DNA from: Streptomyces sp. NBC_01454
GTDB lineage: Bacteria > Actinomycetota > Actinomycetes > Streptomycetales > Streptomycetaceae
Assembly (NCBI RefSeq): GCF_036227565.1
Contig: NZ_CP109460.1
Span: 6,510,001 to 6,574,000 of the forward strand
Reading direction: 5' to 3'
Length of the DNA stretch: 64,000 nucleotides
Every line of letters begins with the position of its first letter. Within the stretch, counting starts at the first letter, position 1. The position numbers were made by a program, and so were the translations under genes. Of this stretch, positions 8,939-18,026 are shown piece by piece. Under the pieces are notes generated by a model that was not told the origin of the DNA, did no database searches, and was given only the letters and a program-made list of their open reading frames with translations.

Positions 8939-11035
8939 GTGAGGCGCCGCGCGAACCGTGCCCGGCACCGGCAGTCCCGCGACCCGCGCGGCCACTGGCT
9001 GCTGCTGTGCATGGTCCTCCCGGTGATGTTCGGCGCCCTGCTCTTCGAGGGCTGGACCACGCATGAGGTCGACGCCGCGAAGACGCGCAAGGACTGCACC
9101 AGCCCCGTGCCCGGGTCCGTCGACAAGGGCGGCCCGGTGCTGCGGTTCCACGACGGCAAGGTGGCCTCGTCCGCGGTGCCGGCCCGTACGGTGGCGCTCA
9201 CCTACGACGGCGGACCCGACCCCGTATGGACACCCCGGCTGCTCGACCTGCTGCGCGCGCACCACGCCCACGCCACGTTCTTCCTCCGTGGCGCCCAGGC
9301 GGCCCAACACCCGGACCTGGTGCGGCGGATCCGGGCCGAGGGCCATGAGATCGGCTCGAACACCTACACCGGCGCCGCCATGGGCGAGTCCTCGCCGGTA
9401 CGCGCCTCGCTGGAGCTGTCGCTGACCCAGAAGGCACTGGCGGGCAGCGCGGGCATCCACACCAAGCTGCTGCGGCTGCCGCAGACCACCGCGGTGGACA
9501 CCCTGTGCGGCGCCGAATGGAAGGCCGCCGAGAAGGCCGGCGCGCAGGGGTACACCCTGGTCGCCGCCGACAGGTGGTACCGCAAGCCGTCGCAGGGCGT
9601 GATCCGGCAGTTCAGCCAGAACGATCTCGCGTACCTGGGTACCAAGGAGCTGCTCGACAACCCGAGGGTCGCGAAGTTCACCACCGTGTCGGAGGGCGTC
9701 CGGCAGCCCTCGCCCGACGAGCGGGTCTCCGCTGTGGAGCGCTGGACGGGTACCGCCCTGATCTGGGCCAAGGCCCTGGGGCACGCCTTCGTCAGCGGGA
9801 TGGCCTGGGTGCTCGCCATCGCCGGCGGGCTGGGGCTGTTGCGGCTGGCGATGCTGGTGTTCCTCGCCCGTGCCCACGTCCGGCGGCTGACCCGATTCCG
9901 TCCCGGATCGCCCTGGCTGCGCGAGGTCACCGACCCGGTGACGATCCTCGTCCCCGCCTACAACGAAGAGGCGGGCATCGAGTCCACCGTCCGTTCGCTG
10001 CTCGCCTCGACCCACCGGCAGTTGCAGGTCATCGTGATCGACGACGGGTCGACGGACCGGACGGCGGACCTCGCCACCTGGATCGACGATCCCCGGGTGA
10101 GGGTGATCCGGCAGCCCAACGCCGGCAAGGCGGCCGCGCTCAACACCGGTCTGGCGCACGCCCGGTACGACATCGTGGTCATGGTCGACGCCGACACCGT
10201 CTTCGAGCGGGACGCCATCCAGCGCCTCATCCAGCCGCTTGCCCACCCGGCCGTCGGCGCGGTCAGCGGCAACACCAAGGTCGGCAACCGGCGCCGTCTG
10301 CTGGGCAGATGGCAGCATCTGGAGTACGTCTTCGGGTTCAACCTCGACCGCCGGATGTTCGAGGTGCTGGAGTGCATGCCGACCGTCCCCGGTGCCATCG
10401 GCGCCTTCCGCCGGGATGCGCTGCTGGGCATCGGCGGGGTCAGCGAGGACACGCTTGCCGAGGACACCGACCTGACGATGGCCCTGTGGCGGGCGGGCTG
10501 GCGGGTGGTCTACGAGGAGTCCGCCGTCGCCTGGACCGAGGTGCCCACCTCGCTGCGCCAGCTGTGGCGGCAGCGCTACCGCTGGTGCTACGGCACGATC
10601 CAGGCCATGTGGAAGCACCGTGGGGCCGTCGTCGAAATGGGCCCGGCCGGGCGCTTCGGCCGCCGCGGGCTGAGCTATCTCGCCCTGTTCCAGGTCGCCC
10701 TGCCGCTGTTCGCGCCGATCGTCGACATCTTCGCGCTGTACGGGCTGATGTTCCTCGGCCCCTGGCAGTCGGCCGGCGTCTGGTGCGGCTTCCTGGTCGT
10801 GCAACTGGTCTGCGCCGGATACGCGCTGAGGCTGGACGGCGAGAAGATGCGCGTGCTGTGGGCGATGCCGTTCCAGCTGCTGGTCTACCGGCAGTTGATG
10901 TATCTCGTCGTCATCCAGTCCGTGGTGGCCTTCCTGCTCGGCACCCGCCTGAAGTGGCACCGGATGCACCGCTCGGGGACCGCTGCGCAACAGATCGGGC
11001 AGCCGGTGGCGTACGAGAGCCTGTCGTCGCGGTGA
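8939..11035 (+). CDS. Membrane GT2 glycosyltransferase with N-terminal degenerate polysaccharide-deacetylase-like domain
   Basis: 698 aa. N-terminal membrane anchor (about 21-42), extracytoplasmic NodB-like domain (about 75-260), a TM helix (about 285-305), a cytoplasmic GT2 domain (about 330-560) and further C-terminal TM helices. The GT2 part looks active: TILVPAYNEEAGIEST, DDGSTDRT, VDADTVF, EDTDLTMALWRAGW and QRYRW for processive beta-glycan synthesis. The NodB part lacks recognisable catalytic motifs: the TFDDGP position reads TYDGGP (residues 88-93) and the metal-binding HTxxH position reads NTYTG. A structural role for that domain is inferred. GTG 8939 is chosen because family members begin with an Arg-rich segment at this point; an in-frame upstream extension to 8804 looks non-coding. 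Confidence 0.85.
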   Translation: MRRRANRARHRQSRDPRGHWLLLCMVLPVMFGALLFEGWTTHEVDAAKTRKDCTSPVPGSVDKGGPVLRFHDGKVASSAVPARTVALTYDGGPDPVWTPRLLDLLRAHHAHATFFLRGAQAAQHPDLVRRIRAEGHEIGSNTYTGAAMGESSPVRASLELSLTQKALAGSAGIHTKLLRLPQTTAVDTLCGAEWKAAEKAGAQGYTLVAADRWYRKPSQGVIRQFSQNDLAYLGTKELLDNPRVAKFTTVSEGVRQPSPDERVSAVERWTGTALIWAKALGHAFVSGMAWVLAIAGGLGLLRLAMLVFLARAHVRRLTRFRPGSPWLREVTDPVTILVPAYNEEAGIESTVRSLLASTHRQLQVIVIDDGSTDRTADLATWIDDPRVRVIRQPNAGKAAALNTGLAHARYDIVVMVDADTVFERDAIQRLIQPLAHPAVGAVSGNTKVGNRRRLLGRWQHLEYVFGFNLDRRMFEVLECMPTVPGAIGAFRRDALLGIGGVSEDTLAEDTDLTMALWRAGWRVVYEESAVAWTEVPTSLRQLWRQRYRWCYGTIQAMWKHRGAVVEMGPAGRFGRRGLSYLALFQVALPLFAPIVDIFALYGLMFLGPWQSAGVWCGFLVVQLVCAGYALRLDGEKMRVLWAMPFQLLVYRQLMYLVVIQSVVAFLLGTRLKWHRMHRSGTAAQQIGQPVAYESLSSR

Positions 11036-11046
11036 GCGAGCCGGCT

Positions 11047-11079
11047 GGGGGTGGGCTCCGTCACACGGGGCCCACCCCG
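11047..11079 (+). terminator. Hairpin terminator after the fused glycosyltransferase
   Basis: GGGGTGGGC (11048-11056) pairs perfectly with GCCCACCCC (11070-11078) around a 13-base loop, 12 bases after the stop codon. There is no T-tract, as is usual in Streptomyces. Confidence 0.6.
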
Positions 11080-11179
11080 CCTCCGGGCGGGCGCCGTCGC
11101 GCGCCCCTCTGACCCCCGTGCACCCCGGCTTTCGCATGACGAACCCGCCCGTATCCATCGCCCGACCACACGAAAAATC

Positions 11180-11201
11180 CGCTTTCCTCCCGCCGAAAGC
11201 G
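11180..11201. promoter_or_regulatory. Inverted repeat upstream of the LCP gene
   Basis: CGCTTTC (11180-11186) and GAAAGCG (11195-11201), a perfect 7-bp inverted repeat with an 8-base spacer, lie in an A/T-richer stretch 66 bases before the LCP start. It could be an operator or a small hairpin; no regulator is identified. Confidence 0.35.
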
Positions 11202-11266
11202 CTTCCTTTGGTGCGGAATTACAGGCCATTTGGTGAAGGGCTCGTGGGCATGCAGACTGTCCGCCC

Positions 11267-12712
11267 ATGAATGACTGGTTGAACGGGGACCCCGACATCA
11301 ACCGTTACGGCGGCGAAGCGGAGCCGGCGCACGCCGTCACGGGGCAGACGGGGAAGCACGCCCCCTACCCGCCACAACCGGTACCCGCCAGACCGCTGCT
11401 CGGAGAGCCCGGCGACGATCCGTACGGCGCATATGGCGCGCAGGGCACGTATGGCGCGTACGGCGCGCAGGAGTCGTACGGCTCGGATGTCCCGTACGGC
11501 GCGCAGGGCAGGTATGACCGGGCCGTCCCCTACGACCCGGCCCTCTCCTCCGCACCGAGCGCCCCGGCCCGGGCCGACGCCCCTCCGGCCGGCCCGGCAT
11601 TCCCGGGTGGCGGGGACGGCGCGCACGGCGGCCCCGGCCTGAACGGCGGCATCGGCTCCTACGGAGACCCCGGCGGGCCCATGCGCAGGCGCCCCACCCG
11701 GCGCCCCGCCACCCGCCCCACCCGCCGCCGCCGGATTCTGCGGCTCGCGGGCCTCCTGGTCATCGTGTCCCTGCTCACCTCCGTCGGCACCTACACCTGG
11801 GCCGACACCAAGCTGGAGCGCGACGTCGACCTCGGCAAGCTCGCCGGCCGGCCGGTACCGGGCAAGGGCGCCAACTATCTGATCGTGGGCTCCGACAGCC
11901 GCCAGGGCCTGTCCGGAAAGCAGCTGAAGGACCTGCACACCGGCGGCTCGGCGGACGCGGGCCGCCGCACCGACTCGATGATCCTGCTGCACACCGGCGC
12001 CCACGGCACCACGATGATGAGCCTGCCGCGTGACTCCTGGGTGACCATCCCGCCGTACATCCGTCCCGAAACCGGCAAGCACTACGCCGCGTCGAAGGAC
12101 AAGCTCAACGCGGCGTTCTCGCGCGGCGGTCCCGAGCTGCTCGTCCGGACCATCGAGCACAACACGGGCCTGCGCATCGGGCATTACACGGAGATCGGGT
12201 TCGCGGGCTTCGTCGGCATCGTGGACGCGGTCGGCGGGGTGCCGATGTGCCTGAACAAGGCCGTCAAGGACCAGAAGTCCGGCGAAAACCTCACCAAGGG
12301 CTGCCATACGCTCGACGGCCACGCCGCGCTCGCATTCGTCCGCCAGCGCCACCAAGAGGCCCAGGGTGACCTCGGGCGCAGCGCGAACCAGCAGAAGTTC
12401 CTGGCCGCGCTCTCCCACAAGACGGTCACACCCGGCATCCTGCTCAACCCGTCCAAGGTCTACCCCACGATGAACGCGGGCCTCGACACGCTCATCGTCG
12501 ACAAGCACATGAGCCTGTGGAACCTCACGTCGCTCTTCGAAGCGATGAAGAGCGTCTCGGCCGGCGACGGCGCCCGCCTCCATGTCCCCGTCTCCAGCCT
12601 CGGCTTCCAGACCCCCAAGGGCAGCGCCGTGCAGTGGGACGCGAAGCGGGCGGCGAAGCTCTTCGGGGAACTGCGCGACGACCGGCCGGTGACGGCCGGG
12701 GCAAAGGGCTAG
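11267..12712 (+). CDS. LytR-CpsA-Psr (LCP) family cell-wall glycopolymer ligase
   Basis: 481-aa type II membrane protein predicted to transfer lipid-linked glycopolymers (teichoic-acid-like or other secondary polymers) onto peptidoglycan. The cytoplasmic N-terminus (1-150) is Pro/Gly/Tyr-rich with YGAY/YGAQ repeats (about residues 48-85), followed by an Arg-rich stop-transfer and a TM helix (about 158-178). The extracellular LCP domain has NYLIVGSDSRQGLSG, RRTDSMILLHTG, MMSLPRDSWV, KLNAAFSRGG and the conserved Arg segment LAFVRQRHQEAQGDLGRSANQQ. ATG 11267 is the first plausible start. Neighbouring glycosyltransferases support a role in the envelope. Confidence 0.92.
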   Translation: MNDWLNGDPDINRYGGEAEPAHAVTGQTGKHAPYPPQPVPARPLLGEPGDDPYGAYGAQGTYGAYGAQESYGSDVPYGAQGRYDRAVPYDPALSSAPSAPARADAPPAGPAFPGGGDGAHGGPGLNGGIGSYGDPGGPMRRRPTRRPATRPTRRRRILRLAGLLVIVSLLTSVGTYTWADTKLERDVDLGKLAGRPVPGKGANYLIVGSDSRQGLSGKQLKDLHTGGSADAGRRTDSMILLHTGAHGTTMMSLPRDSWVTIPPYIRPETGKHYAASKDKLNAAFSRGGPELLVRTIEHNTGLRIGHYTEIGFAGFVGIVDAVGGVPMCLNKAVKDQKSGENLTKGCHTLDGHAALAFVRQRHQEAQGDLGRSANQQKFLAALSHKTVTPGILLNPSKVYPTMNAGLDTLIVDKHMSLWNLTSLFEAMKSVSAGDGARLHVPVSSLGFQTPKGSAVQWDAKRAAKLFGELRDDRPVTAGAKG

Positions 12713-12713
12713 A

Positions 12714-12756
12714 CGCGCGTTGCGTGGGGGCAGCCGTCTCTGCCCGGCGCACGCGC
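12714..12756 (+). terminator. Imperfect hairpin terminator after the LCP gene
   Basis: GGGCAG (12728-12733) pairs with CTGCCC (12740-12745). An outer GCGCGT/ACGCGC pairing extends the stem, with a bulge. It begins directly after the stop codon. Confidence 0.45.
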
Positions 12757-13078
12757 CTCTCAGGGTGGCGGCAGGCGCACTCCGGAGAGGGGACGCACCC
12801 CACGAACCGTCCACACGCGCGGGCGGTTTGTCGCCCATGTGGGTGATCTGGTGGGCGCTGGAGTGAGACTTCCCACCGGAACGGCGGGGCGACGGTGCCG
12901 AACTGACGTCGCCGGACTGGCATCCTGGGCGCGGTGCGCGAACCCGGGCGGACTCGCCGCCGCCGGCCCGTCCTCCGGGCAGGCGGGAGGACGCGGCTCG
13001 CACGCCGTAGCACCCCACAGCAACCGGACCGGCCCGCCCCCACGGTCCGTTCCGTCCCGACCCAGGAGCCCCGATCAC
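12757..13078. other. Intergenic region before the GT4 gene
   Basis: About 320 bases with no gene I can support. An in-frame extension of the downstream gene reaches back to 12839, but its composition looks non-coding. Only the AGGAG at 13064-13068, which fixes the next start, is recognisable. Confidence 0.45.
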
Positions 13079-14242
13079 GTGATCAGCACCCCGACCTCGG
13101 CGCACGGGCTGTCGCCGCTGCGCACGGTCCAGGTGCTGGGGCACGGCAGCGCCGGCAGCGCCGCGCACGTCCGCTCGCTGGCCGAGGGGCTGGTCGCCCG
13201 CGGGGTGCGGGTGACGGTCTGCGCCACGCCGGAGGCCGAGGAGGCCTACGACTTCGCGGGCACCGGCGCCCGCTTCGTGCATGTCCCGCCGCGGATGGAC
13301 CCGGCGAGTGTGGCCTCGTTGCGCAGCGCCTGCTGGGATGCCGACCTCGTCCACGCGCACGGCCTGCGGGCCGGGATGCGCGCCTCGATGGCGCTGCGCG
13401 GGTTGCGCGGCCCCCGGGGCGGCGGACGGGTCCCGCTGGTCATCACCTGGCACACCAAGGCACACACCGAGGGCGCGCGGGCCGGACTGGTGCATCTGAT
13501 GGAGCGGCGGGTGGCGCGGGCCGCCGCCGTTGTCCTGGGGGCCTGTTCCGACCTGGTGGACCGGGCACGCGAGCGGGGTGCGCGCGATGCCCGGCTGGCA
13601 CCGGTCGCCATTCCGGGCCCCCGGTCCGGTGGTGCCCCGGGCGAGCCCGAGGACCAGGACCGGACGCGCGACAAGGAGCGGGCCGAGCTGGGCGCGGTGG
13701 ACCGTCCGCTGCTGCTCGCGGTCGGCCGGCTGGACCCGAGCCAGGGCCATGACCTGCTGCTGGACGCGGCACACGCCTGGTGCGCGCTCGATCCGCAGCC
13801 GCTGGTCGCCATCGCGGGGGAGGGCGAGCAGCGGGCCGCACTCCAGCGCCGGATCGACCACGAGCGGTTGCCCGTCCAGCTGCTCGGCCGCCGCGACGAC
13901 GTGCCCGAACTCCTCGCCGCGGCGGACCTGGTGGTGCTGCCCAGCAGATGGGAGGCGCGCTCACTGATCGCCCAGGAGGCGCTGCGCGCCGGGGTGCCGC
14001 TGGTCGCCACCGACACCGGCGGCACCCGCGAACTGGTCGGTCGGGCCGCGGAACTGGTCCCCTACGGGGATGCCGCCGCCCTGGCCCGCAGCGTGCTCGC
14101 GCTGCTCGCCGACCCCGTACGGCGGACGGTGCTCGCCGAGGCGGGCCGGGCCCAGGCGGCCGGCTGGCCCAGCGAGAACGACACCGTCACCCAGGTCCTG
14201 AGCGTCTACGACGAGCTGGCCCAGCCGATTCAGCCGGTCTAG
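13079..14242 (+). CDS. GT4-family glycosyltransferase
   Basis: 387-aa cytoplasmic GT-B enzyme, acceptor unknown. The N-domain has the Gly-rich acceptor loop GHGSAGSAAHVRSLAEGL (residues about 19-36). The C-domain has LLAVGRLDPSQGHDLLLDAA (donor-site start), VAIAGEGEQR, LLGRRDDVPELLAAADLVVLPSRWE and LIAQEALRAGVPLVATDTGGTRELVG, the E-x7-E-like sugar-nucleotide motif. The start is GTG 13079, with AGGAG 10 bases upstream, giving VISTPTSAHGLSPL. It stands between LCP and LysE genes on the same strand, so an envelope or secondary-metabolite sugar role is inferred from context only. Confidence 0.88.
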   Translation: MISTPTSAHGLSPLRTVQVLGHGSAGSAAHVRSLAEGLVARGVRVTVCATPEAEEAYDFAGTGARFVHVPPRMDPASVASLRSACWDADLVHAHGLRAGMRASMALRGLRGPRGGGRVPLVITWHTKAHTEGARAGLVHLMERRVARAAAVVLGACSDLVDRARERGARDARLAPVAIPGPRSGGAPGEPEDQDRTRDKERAELGAVDRPLLLAVGRLDPSQGHDLLLDAAHAWCALDPQPLVAIAGEGEQRAALQRRIDHERLPVQLLGRRDDVPELLAAADLVVLPSRWEARSLIAQEALRAGVPLVATDTGGTRELVGRAAELVPYGDAAALARSVLALLADPVRRTVLAEAGRAQAAGWPSENDTVTQVLSVYDELAQPIQPV

Positions 14243-14473
14243 CCCGATCCAGCCGGTGTAGCCCGGTCCGGCTCCTTCGCTCCGAGCCGCCGGGCCGGCC
14301 GGTAGGGTCCCCGCATCGCACGCCAAGGCCGGCCGACGGCGCGTGCGGGCCCGTGAACCGGCGGGCCCGGCCCCGGGCCGTCCCCCCCCCGGACACGGGG
14401 ATGACCATGTACCAACGACGCTCCGTGGGTGATCCGTGCGATCCACGGGGCGCACGCACGACAGGAGAACGCC

Positions 14474-15151
14474 GTGACAGCTGCGGTAGCGGGCTTCGCA
14501 CTGTTCGCCCTACTGGTGACGATGGCACCCGGCCCGGACACCCTGCTGGTGCTGCGCAACTGTGTGCGCGGCGGCCGGCGCACGGGTGCCGCCACGGCCG
14601 TCGGTGCCGCCGTCGGCTCGCTCGCCTGGGCGGTGGCCGCCGCGGTCGGGCTGGCGGCGGCACTCCAGCGCTGGGACGCGGCGTTCACCGTCGTACGGCT
14701 GGCGGGCGCCGCCTACCTGGTGGTGCTCGGCGCGCAGGCGCTCTGGACGCACCGGCGGTCGGCCGCGGCACCCGCCGCGCCCGGCCCGGGCAGCCCGGAT
14801 TTCGTTGCCGCCCCGGAGCCGGACGGCCGCGCCGAGGCACCCCTCGCGCCCGTACGCGCCTTCCGGCAGGGGCTGCTCAGCTGTCTGCTCAACCCCAAGG
14901 TCGGGATCTTCTTCGTCGCCGTGGTGCCGCAGTTCCTGCCCGAGGGGCACTCGGTGCTCGGTGCCACGCTGCTGCTGGGCGCCGTCGACGCGCTGATCGC
15001 CGCGGGCTGGCTGCTGCTGGTCGTGGTCTGCGCGGGCCGGCTGCTGAGCCAACTGCGGCGCCCCCGGGTGCACCGCACTCTGGAGCGCGCCACGGGCGGG
15101 GTGCTGATCGCGCTCGGCGCGGGGACGGCGGCCGAGACGGTCACCGGATGA
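14474..15151 (+). CDS. LysE/RhtB-family amino-acid exporter
   Basis: 225-aa inner-membrane protein with about six hydrophobic helices. The hallmark MAPGPDTLLVLRN (residues about 15-27) is present, as is the helix FRQGLLSCLLNPKVGIFFVAVVPQF, where NPK is characteristic of RhtB-type exporters. A hydrophilic Ala/Pro loop (about 95-130) separates the halves. The GTG start at 14474 has a perfectly placed AGGAG at 14463-14467. It is convergent with the PucR gene, 36 bases away. The exported substrate cannot be told from sequence. Confidence 0.9.
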   Translation: MTAAVAGFALFALLVTMAPGPDTLLVLRNCVRGGRRTGAATAVGAAVGSLAWAVAAAVGLAAALQRWDAAFTVVRLAGAAYLVVLGAQALWTHRRSAAAPAAPGPGSPDFVAAPEPDGRAEAPLAPVRAFRQGLLSCLLNPKVGIFFVAVVPQFLPEGHSVLGATLLLGAVDALIAAGWLLLVVVCAGRLLSQLRRPRVHRTLERATGGVLIALGAGTAAETVTG

Positions 15152-15187
15152 CGCGCCCCCGCTGACCGCCGCCCCGGTGGTATTGAC

Positions 15188-16810
15188 CTAGTCCGTGTGG
15201 CGTCTGGCGCGCAGGGCCAGCCGCAGGCCCAGGACCGTCTGCGGATCGTCCAGGTCCGTGCCGAGCAGCTGGGCGATGCGGGCCAGCCGGTCGTACAGCG
15301 TCTGCCGGTTCACGTTCAGATCGCGGGCGGTTTCCGCCTTGCGGCCCGCGCTGGCCAGATAGGCCTCCAGCGTCGGCAGCAGCGGCTGGCGGGCGCCGCG
15401 GTCGTGCGCGAGCAGCGGCCCGATGGCGCGCTCCACGAAGTCGGTGAGGACGCCCTGCTCGCCGTGTTCGCGCATCCGCCACAGCAGCAGCTCGATGTCC
15501 AGCCGGCGCGCGTCGTACCAGGGCGCCTCCGGCAGTCCCTGGGCCGCGGCCGCCGCCTGTGCCGCGTGCCGCAGACCGGGGCCGGCGGCCGCCCAGTCGC
15601 CCGGTGTGCCGACGACGACCACCGGGCGGTGCGCGGCCGGCCGGTCCAGGCCGGCGCGGACCACGCCGGCGTGCAGGGCCTCGGCGATCCGGTCGGCGAG
15701 CGCCGCACGGTCCTGGCCGGTGCGCAGCGCGACGAGCACCGGGACCCGGCTCTCCACGGGACGTACGCCGAGCAGCACCGGCACCCCGGGGCCGGCCAGT
15801 TCCTCGCGCAGGGCCTGGGCGAGCAGCGCCCAGCTGCCGGGGGACGGCAGGCCCGTGGGCAGCCGCATCACCACCGGGAGGACCGGGTCGGTACCGGGGC
15901 GGAAACCCAGCAGGCGGGCCTGTGCGGGCGCCTCGGCCGCGGTGATGCGGCCCTCCGCCAGATCGGCGAGGAAGTCACCGCGGCCCCGGGCGGCGAGCAC
16001 CTCCTCCTGGCGGGACTGGAGCATGACGACGGCGAGGAGGTCGGCGGCGCGTTCGGCGGCGATGCGGTGCACCGGCGCCAGCGGGGTGTTGACGGGCAGC
16101 AGGACGAGCCGGGCACGGACCGCGTCGGGGCCGTGGCCGCCACCGGGGACATCGATGCGGGCGCCGGTGTCGCGCAGCCCCTCCCAGGCCAGCAGCGGAT
16201 CGGCGTCCGCCGGGCCGTCCTCCCCCTCCGGCCCCGCCGCGTACAGCGGGCTGCCGTCGGGGGCCTCCAGGCAGAGCGGGTTGCCGGTGAAGCCGGCCAG
16301 CAGTCGCAGCACCTCCGGGGCACCGCCGCCGCGCAGCAGCACGTCGGTGCAGCGCCGCAGGACCTCGTCGGCGCGCCGCAGCATCGCGTAGTGGCTGTTG
16401 ACGATCTCGGTGTGGATCGCCTCGGTGACCGTGACGTACGCGACCTCGCGGTGCAGCTGGATCAGCGGCAGCCCGCAGTCCCGAGCGGCCTCGACCAGGG
16501 CGGTGGGCAGCGAGGCGAAGCGCGAGCCCAGCTCCACGACGAGGGCGGCGATCTCGCGGTCCGCGAGCTTGCGGATGAAGGCACGCTGCTCGGAGGGCCG
16601 GGCACCCAGCCCCAGGCCGGTGGTCAGCAGCAGCTCGCCGCCCTTGAGCAGCGAGGCGATGTGCGGGACCTCGCCCGCGTGCACCCAGCGCACCGGACGG
16701 TCCAGCCGGTCGCCGCCGGCCAGTACCTCCGGCAGGCCGCGGCGCAGCGCGGGCAGCTCGAGCGCCCTGCGCACCGTGATCTCGGTCTCCCTCTTCGCTT
16801 CCGGCCCCAT
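15188..16810 (-). CDS. PucR-family transcriptional regulator
   Basis: 540 aa. N-terminal PucR (purine catabolism regulator) domain (VRRALELPALRRGLPEVLAGGD, LLLTTGLGLGARPSEQRAFIRKLADREIAALVVELG). A GGDEF-like middle region follows. The C-terminal HTH_30 DNA-binding domain (LLPTLEAYLASAGRKAETAR, then LNVNRQTLYDRLARIAQLLG) ends with LDDPQTVLGLRLALRARR. These regulators typically control nitrogen or purine catabolism genes, and no such target is adjacent. ATG 16810 is chosen although no strong ribosome binding site is visible; the frame stays open far upstream only because it runs antisense through other coding sequence. It is transcribed after the LacI-family gene in the same direction, 86 bases away. 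Confidence 0.88.
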   Translation of the reverse strand: MGPEAKRETEITVRRALELPALRRGLPEVLAGGDRLDRPVRWVHAGEVPHIASLLKGGELLLTTGLGLGARPSEQRAFIRKLADREIAALVVELGSRFASLPTALVEAARDCGLPLIQLHREVAYVTVTEAIHTEIVNSHYAMLRRADEVLRRCTDVLLRGGGAPEVLRLLAGFTGNPLCLEAPDGSPLYAAGPEGEDGPADADPLLAWEGLRDTGARIDVPGGGHGPDAVRARLVLLPVNTPLAPVHRIAAERAADLLAVVMLQSRQEEVLAARGRGDFLADLAEGRITAAEAPAQARLLGFRPGTDPVLPVVMRLPTGLPSPGSWALLAQALREELAGPGVPVLLGVRPVESRVPVLVALRTGQDRAALADRIAEALHAGVVRAGLDRPAAHRPVVVVGTPGDWAAAGPGLRHAAQAAAAAQGLPEAPWYDARRLDIELLLWRMREHGEQGVLTDFVERAIGPLLAHDRGARQPLLPTLEAYLASAGRKAETARDLNVNRQTLYDRLARIAQLLGTDLDDPQTVLGLRLALRARRHTD

Positions 16811-16896
16811 GGCCAGGAACGGTACCCGCAGTCCGCTTTCCGGAGCGGGGAGGTCCGGTGTCACGGGGGCGTGTGCCCGGGTGGGGGCCCCGCCCC

Positions 16897-17958
16897 TCAC
16901 GTCGACTCCCGCACCACCAGCCGTGCCTCGGTGATGATCGGCGCCGGCTCCGCCGCGTCCGGCCCCTCCGCCGTGCCCGCCTTCTCCCGGTCCAGCAGCC
17001 GCAGCAGCAACTGCGCCATCAGCCGCCCCATCTCCTCCACGTCCTGCCGCACCGTCGTCAGCGGCGGATCCGCCCAGGCCGCCGGCTCCAGATCGTCGAA
17101 GCCCACCACCGCCACGTCGTCCGGCACCCGCCGCCCGTGCGCCCGCAGCGTGCGCAGCGCCCCGTTCGCCATGAGGTCGGAGCAGGCGAAGACGGCGTCC
17201 AGATCCGGTGCGGCCCGCAGGAGCGCGGCCATCGCCCGCTCGCCGCCGTGCGCGGTGAACCCCCCGTCCGCGATCAGCCGCGGATCCGGCTCGGCCGTGC
17301 CCAGCGCGTCGCGGTAGCCGTCGAGACGGTCCACCGCCGAGGCCTGGTCGAGCGGCCCGGTGATCACCGCGATCCGGCGGCGGCCGCGGCCCAGGAGATG
17401 GCGTACGGCCTGACGGGCGCCGCCGCGGTTGTCGGTGTCGACGTACAGCGGCCGCGGTGTGCGGCCGGCGCCCGCCCAGTCCGGCCGGCCGCCGTAGACG
17501 GTGGGCAGGCCGGCGCGCTCGGCGAGGGCGGGCAGCGGATCGTCGCGGTGCAGGGAGAACATCAGCGCCCCGTCGACGTGCCCGGCCGACAGCCAGCGGC
17601 CGATGCGGTCGTGGTCGGCGGGGCCCTCGACGAACATCAGCAGGAGCTGGGTGTCGGCACCGGCCAGCGCCCGGCTGATGCCGCGTAGTTGGCGCCCGAA
17701 GAACGGGTCGCTGAAGACCCGGCTCTCCGGCTCGGCGATGATCACGGCGACCGCGCCGGTGCGGCGGGTGACCAGGGAGCGGGCCGCGCTGTTCGGTACG
17801 TAACCGAGCTCGGCCACCGCCCGGTGGACCCGTTCCTGGACGACGGGCCGCACGCCCGCGCCGCCGTTGATCACGCGGGACGCCGTGGCGCGGGAGACCC
17901 CGGCGACCGCCGCGACCGCCTCCAGCGTCGGCCGGGGGCCGTTCGGCTGAGACCTCAT
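16897..17958 (-). CDS. LacI-family transcriptional repressor
   Basis: 353 aa. N-terminal LacI HTH (PTLEAVAAVAGVSRATASRV, then hinge-helix GYVPNSAARSLVTRR). A periplasmic-binding-like sensor domain follows (AVAVIIAEPESRVFSDPFF, VDGALMFSLHRDD, VDTDNRGGARQAVRHLLGRG, RIAVITGPLDQASAVDRLDGY, DAVFACSDLMANGALRTL, DDVAVVGFDDLE). Start ATG 17958 with AAAGGAG 5 bases upstream. It is divergent from the GH64 beta-1,3-glucanase gene, and a perfect LacI-type palindrome lies between them (18027-18042). It therefore probably represses the glucanase until a beta-glucan-derived sugar binds; the inducer is inferred. Confidence 0.93.
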   Translation of the reverse strand: MRSQPNGPRPTLEAVAAVAGVSRATASRVINGGAGVRPVVQERVHRAVAELGYVPNSAARSLVTRRTGAVAVIIAEPESRVFSDPFFGRQLRGISRALAGADTQLLLMFVEGPADHDRIGRWLSAGHVDGALMFSLHRDDPLPALAERAGLPTVYGGRPDWAGAGRTPRPLYVDTDNRGGARQAVRHLLGRGRRRIAVITGPLDQASAVDRLDGYRDALGTAEPDPRLIADGGFTAHGGERAMAALLRAAPDLDAVFACSDLMANGALRTLRAHGRRVPDDVAVVGFDDLEPAAWADPPLTTVRQDVEEMGRLMAQLLLRLLDREKAGTAEGPDAAEPAPIITEARLVVREST

Positions 17959-18026
17959 CCAACTCCTTTTATCACGCGGTGACTTGACGGGCGGCCGTCG
18001 GGTCGGCAGGGTTCACCGCGAAGGAT

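Noticed and set aside
6446..11158. Very long open frame (about 1570 codons) on the minus strand
   Set aside because: It runs antisense through recN and the GT2 fusion. Stop codons are rare in that frame because of third-position GC bias, and the translation is low-complexity Gly/Arg/Asp-rich with no motifs.
16811..17962. In-frame upstream extension of the PucR gene, giving a 924-codon fusion
   Set aside because: The extra part is an out-of-frame reading of the LacI gene on the same strand; the PucR domain begins near ATG 16810.
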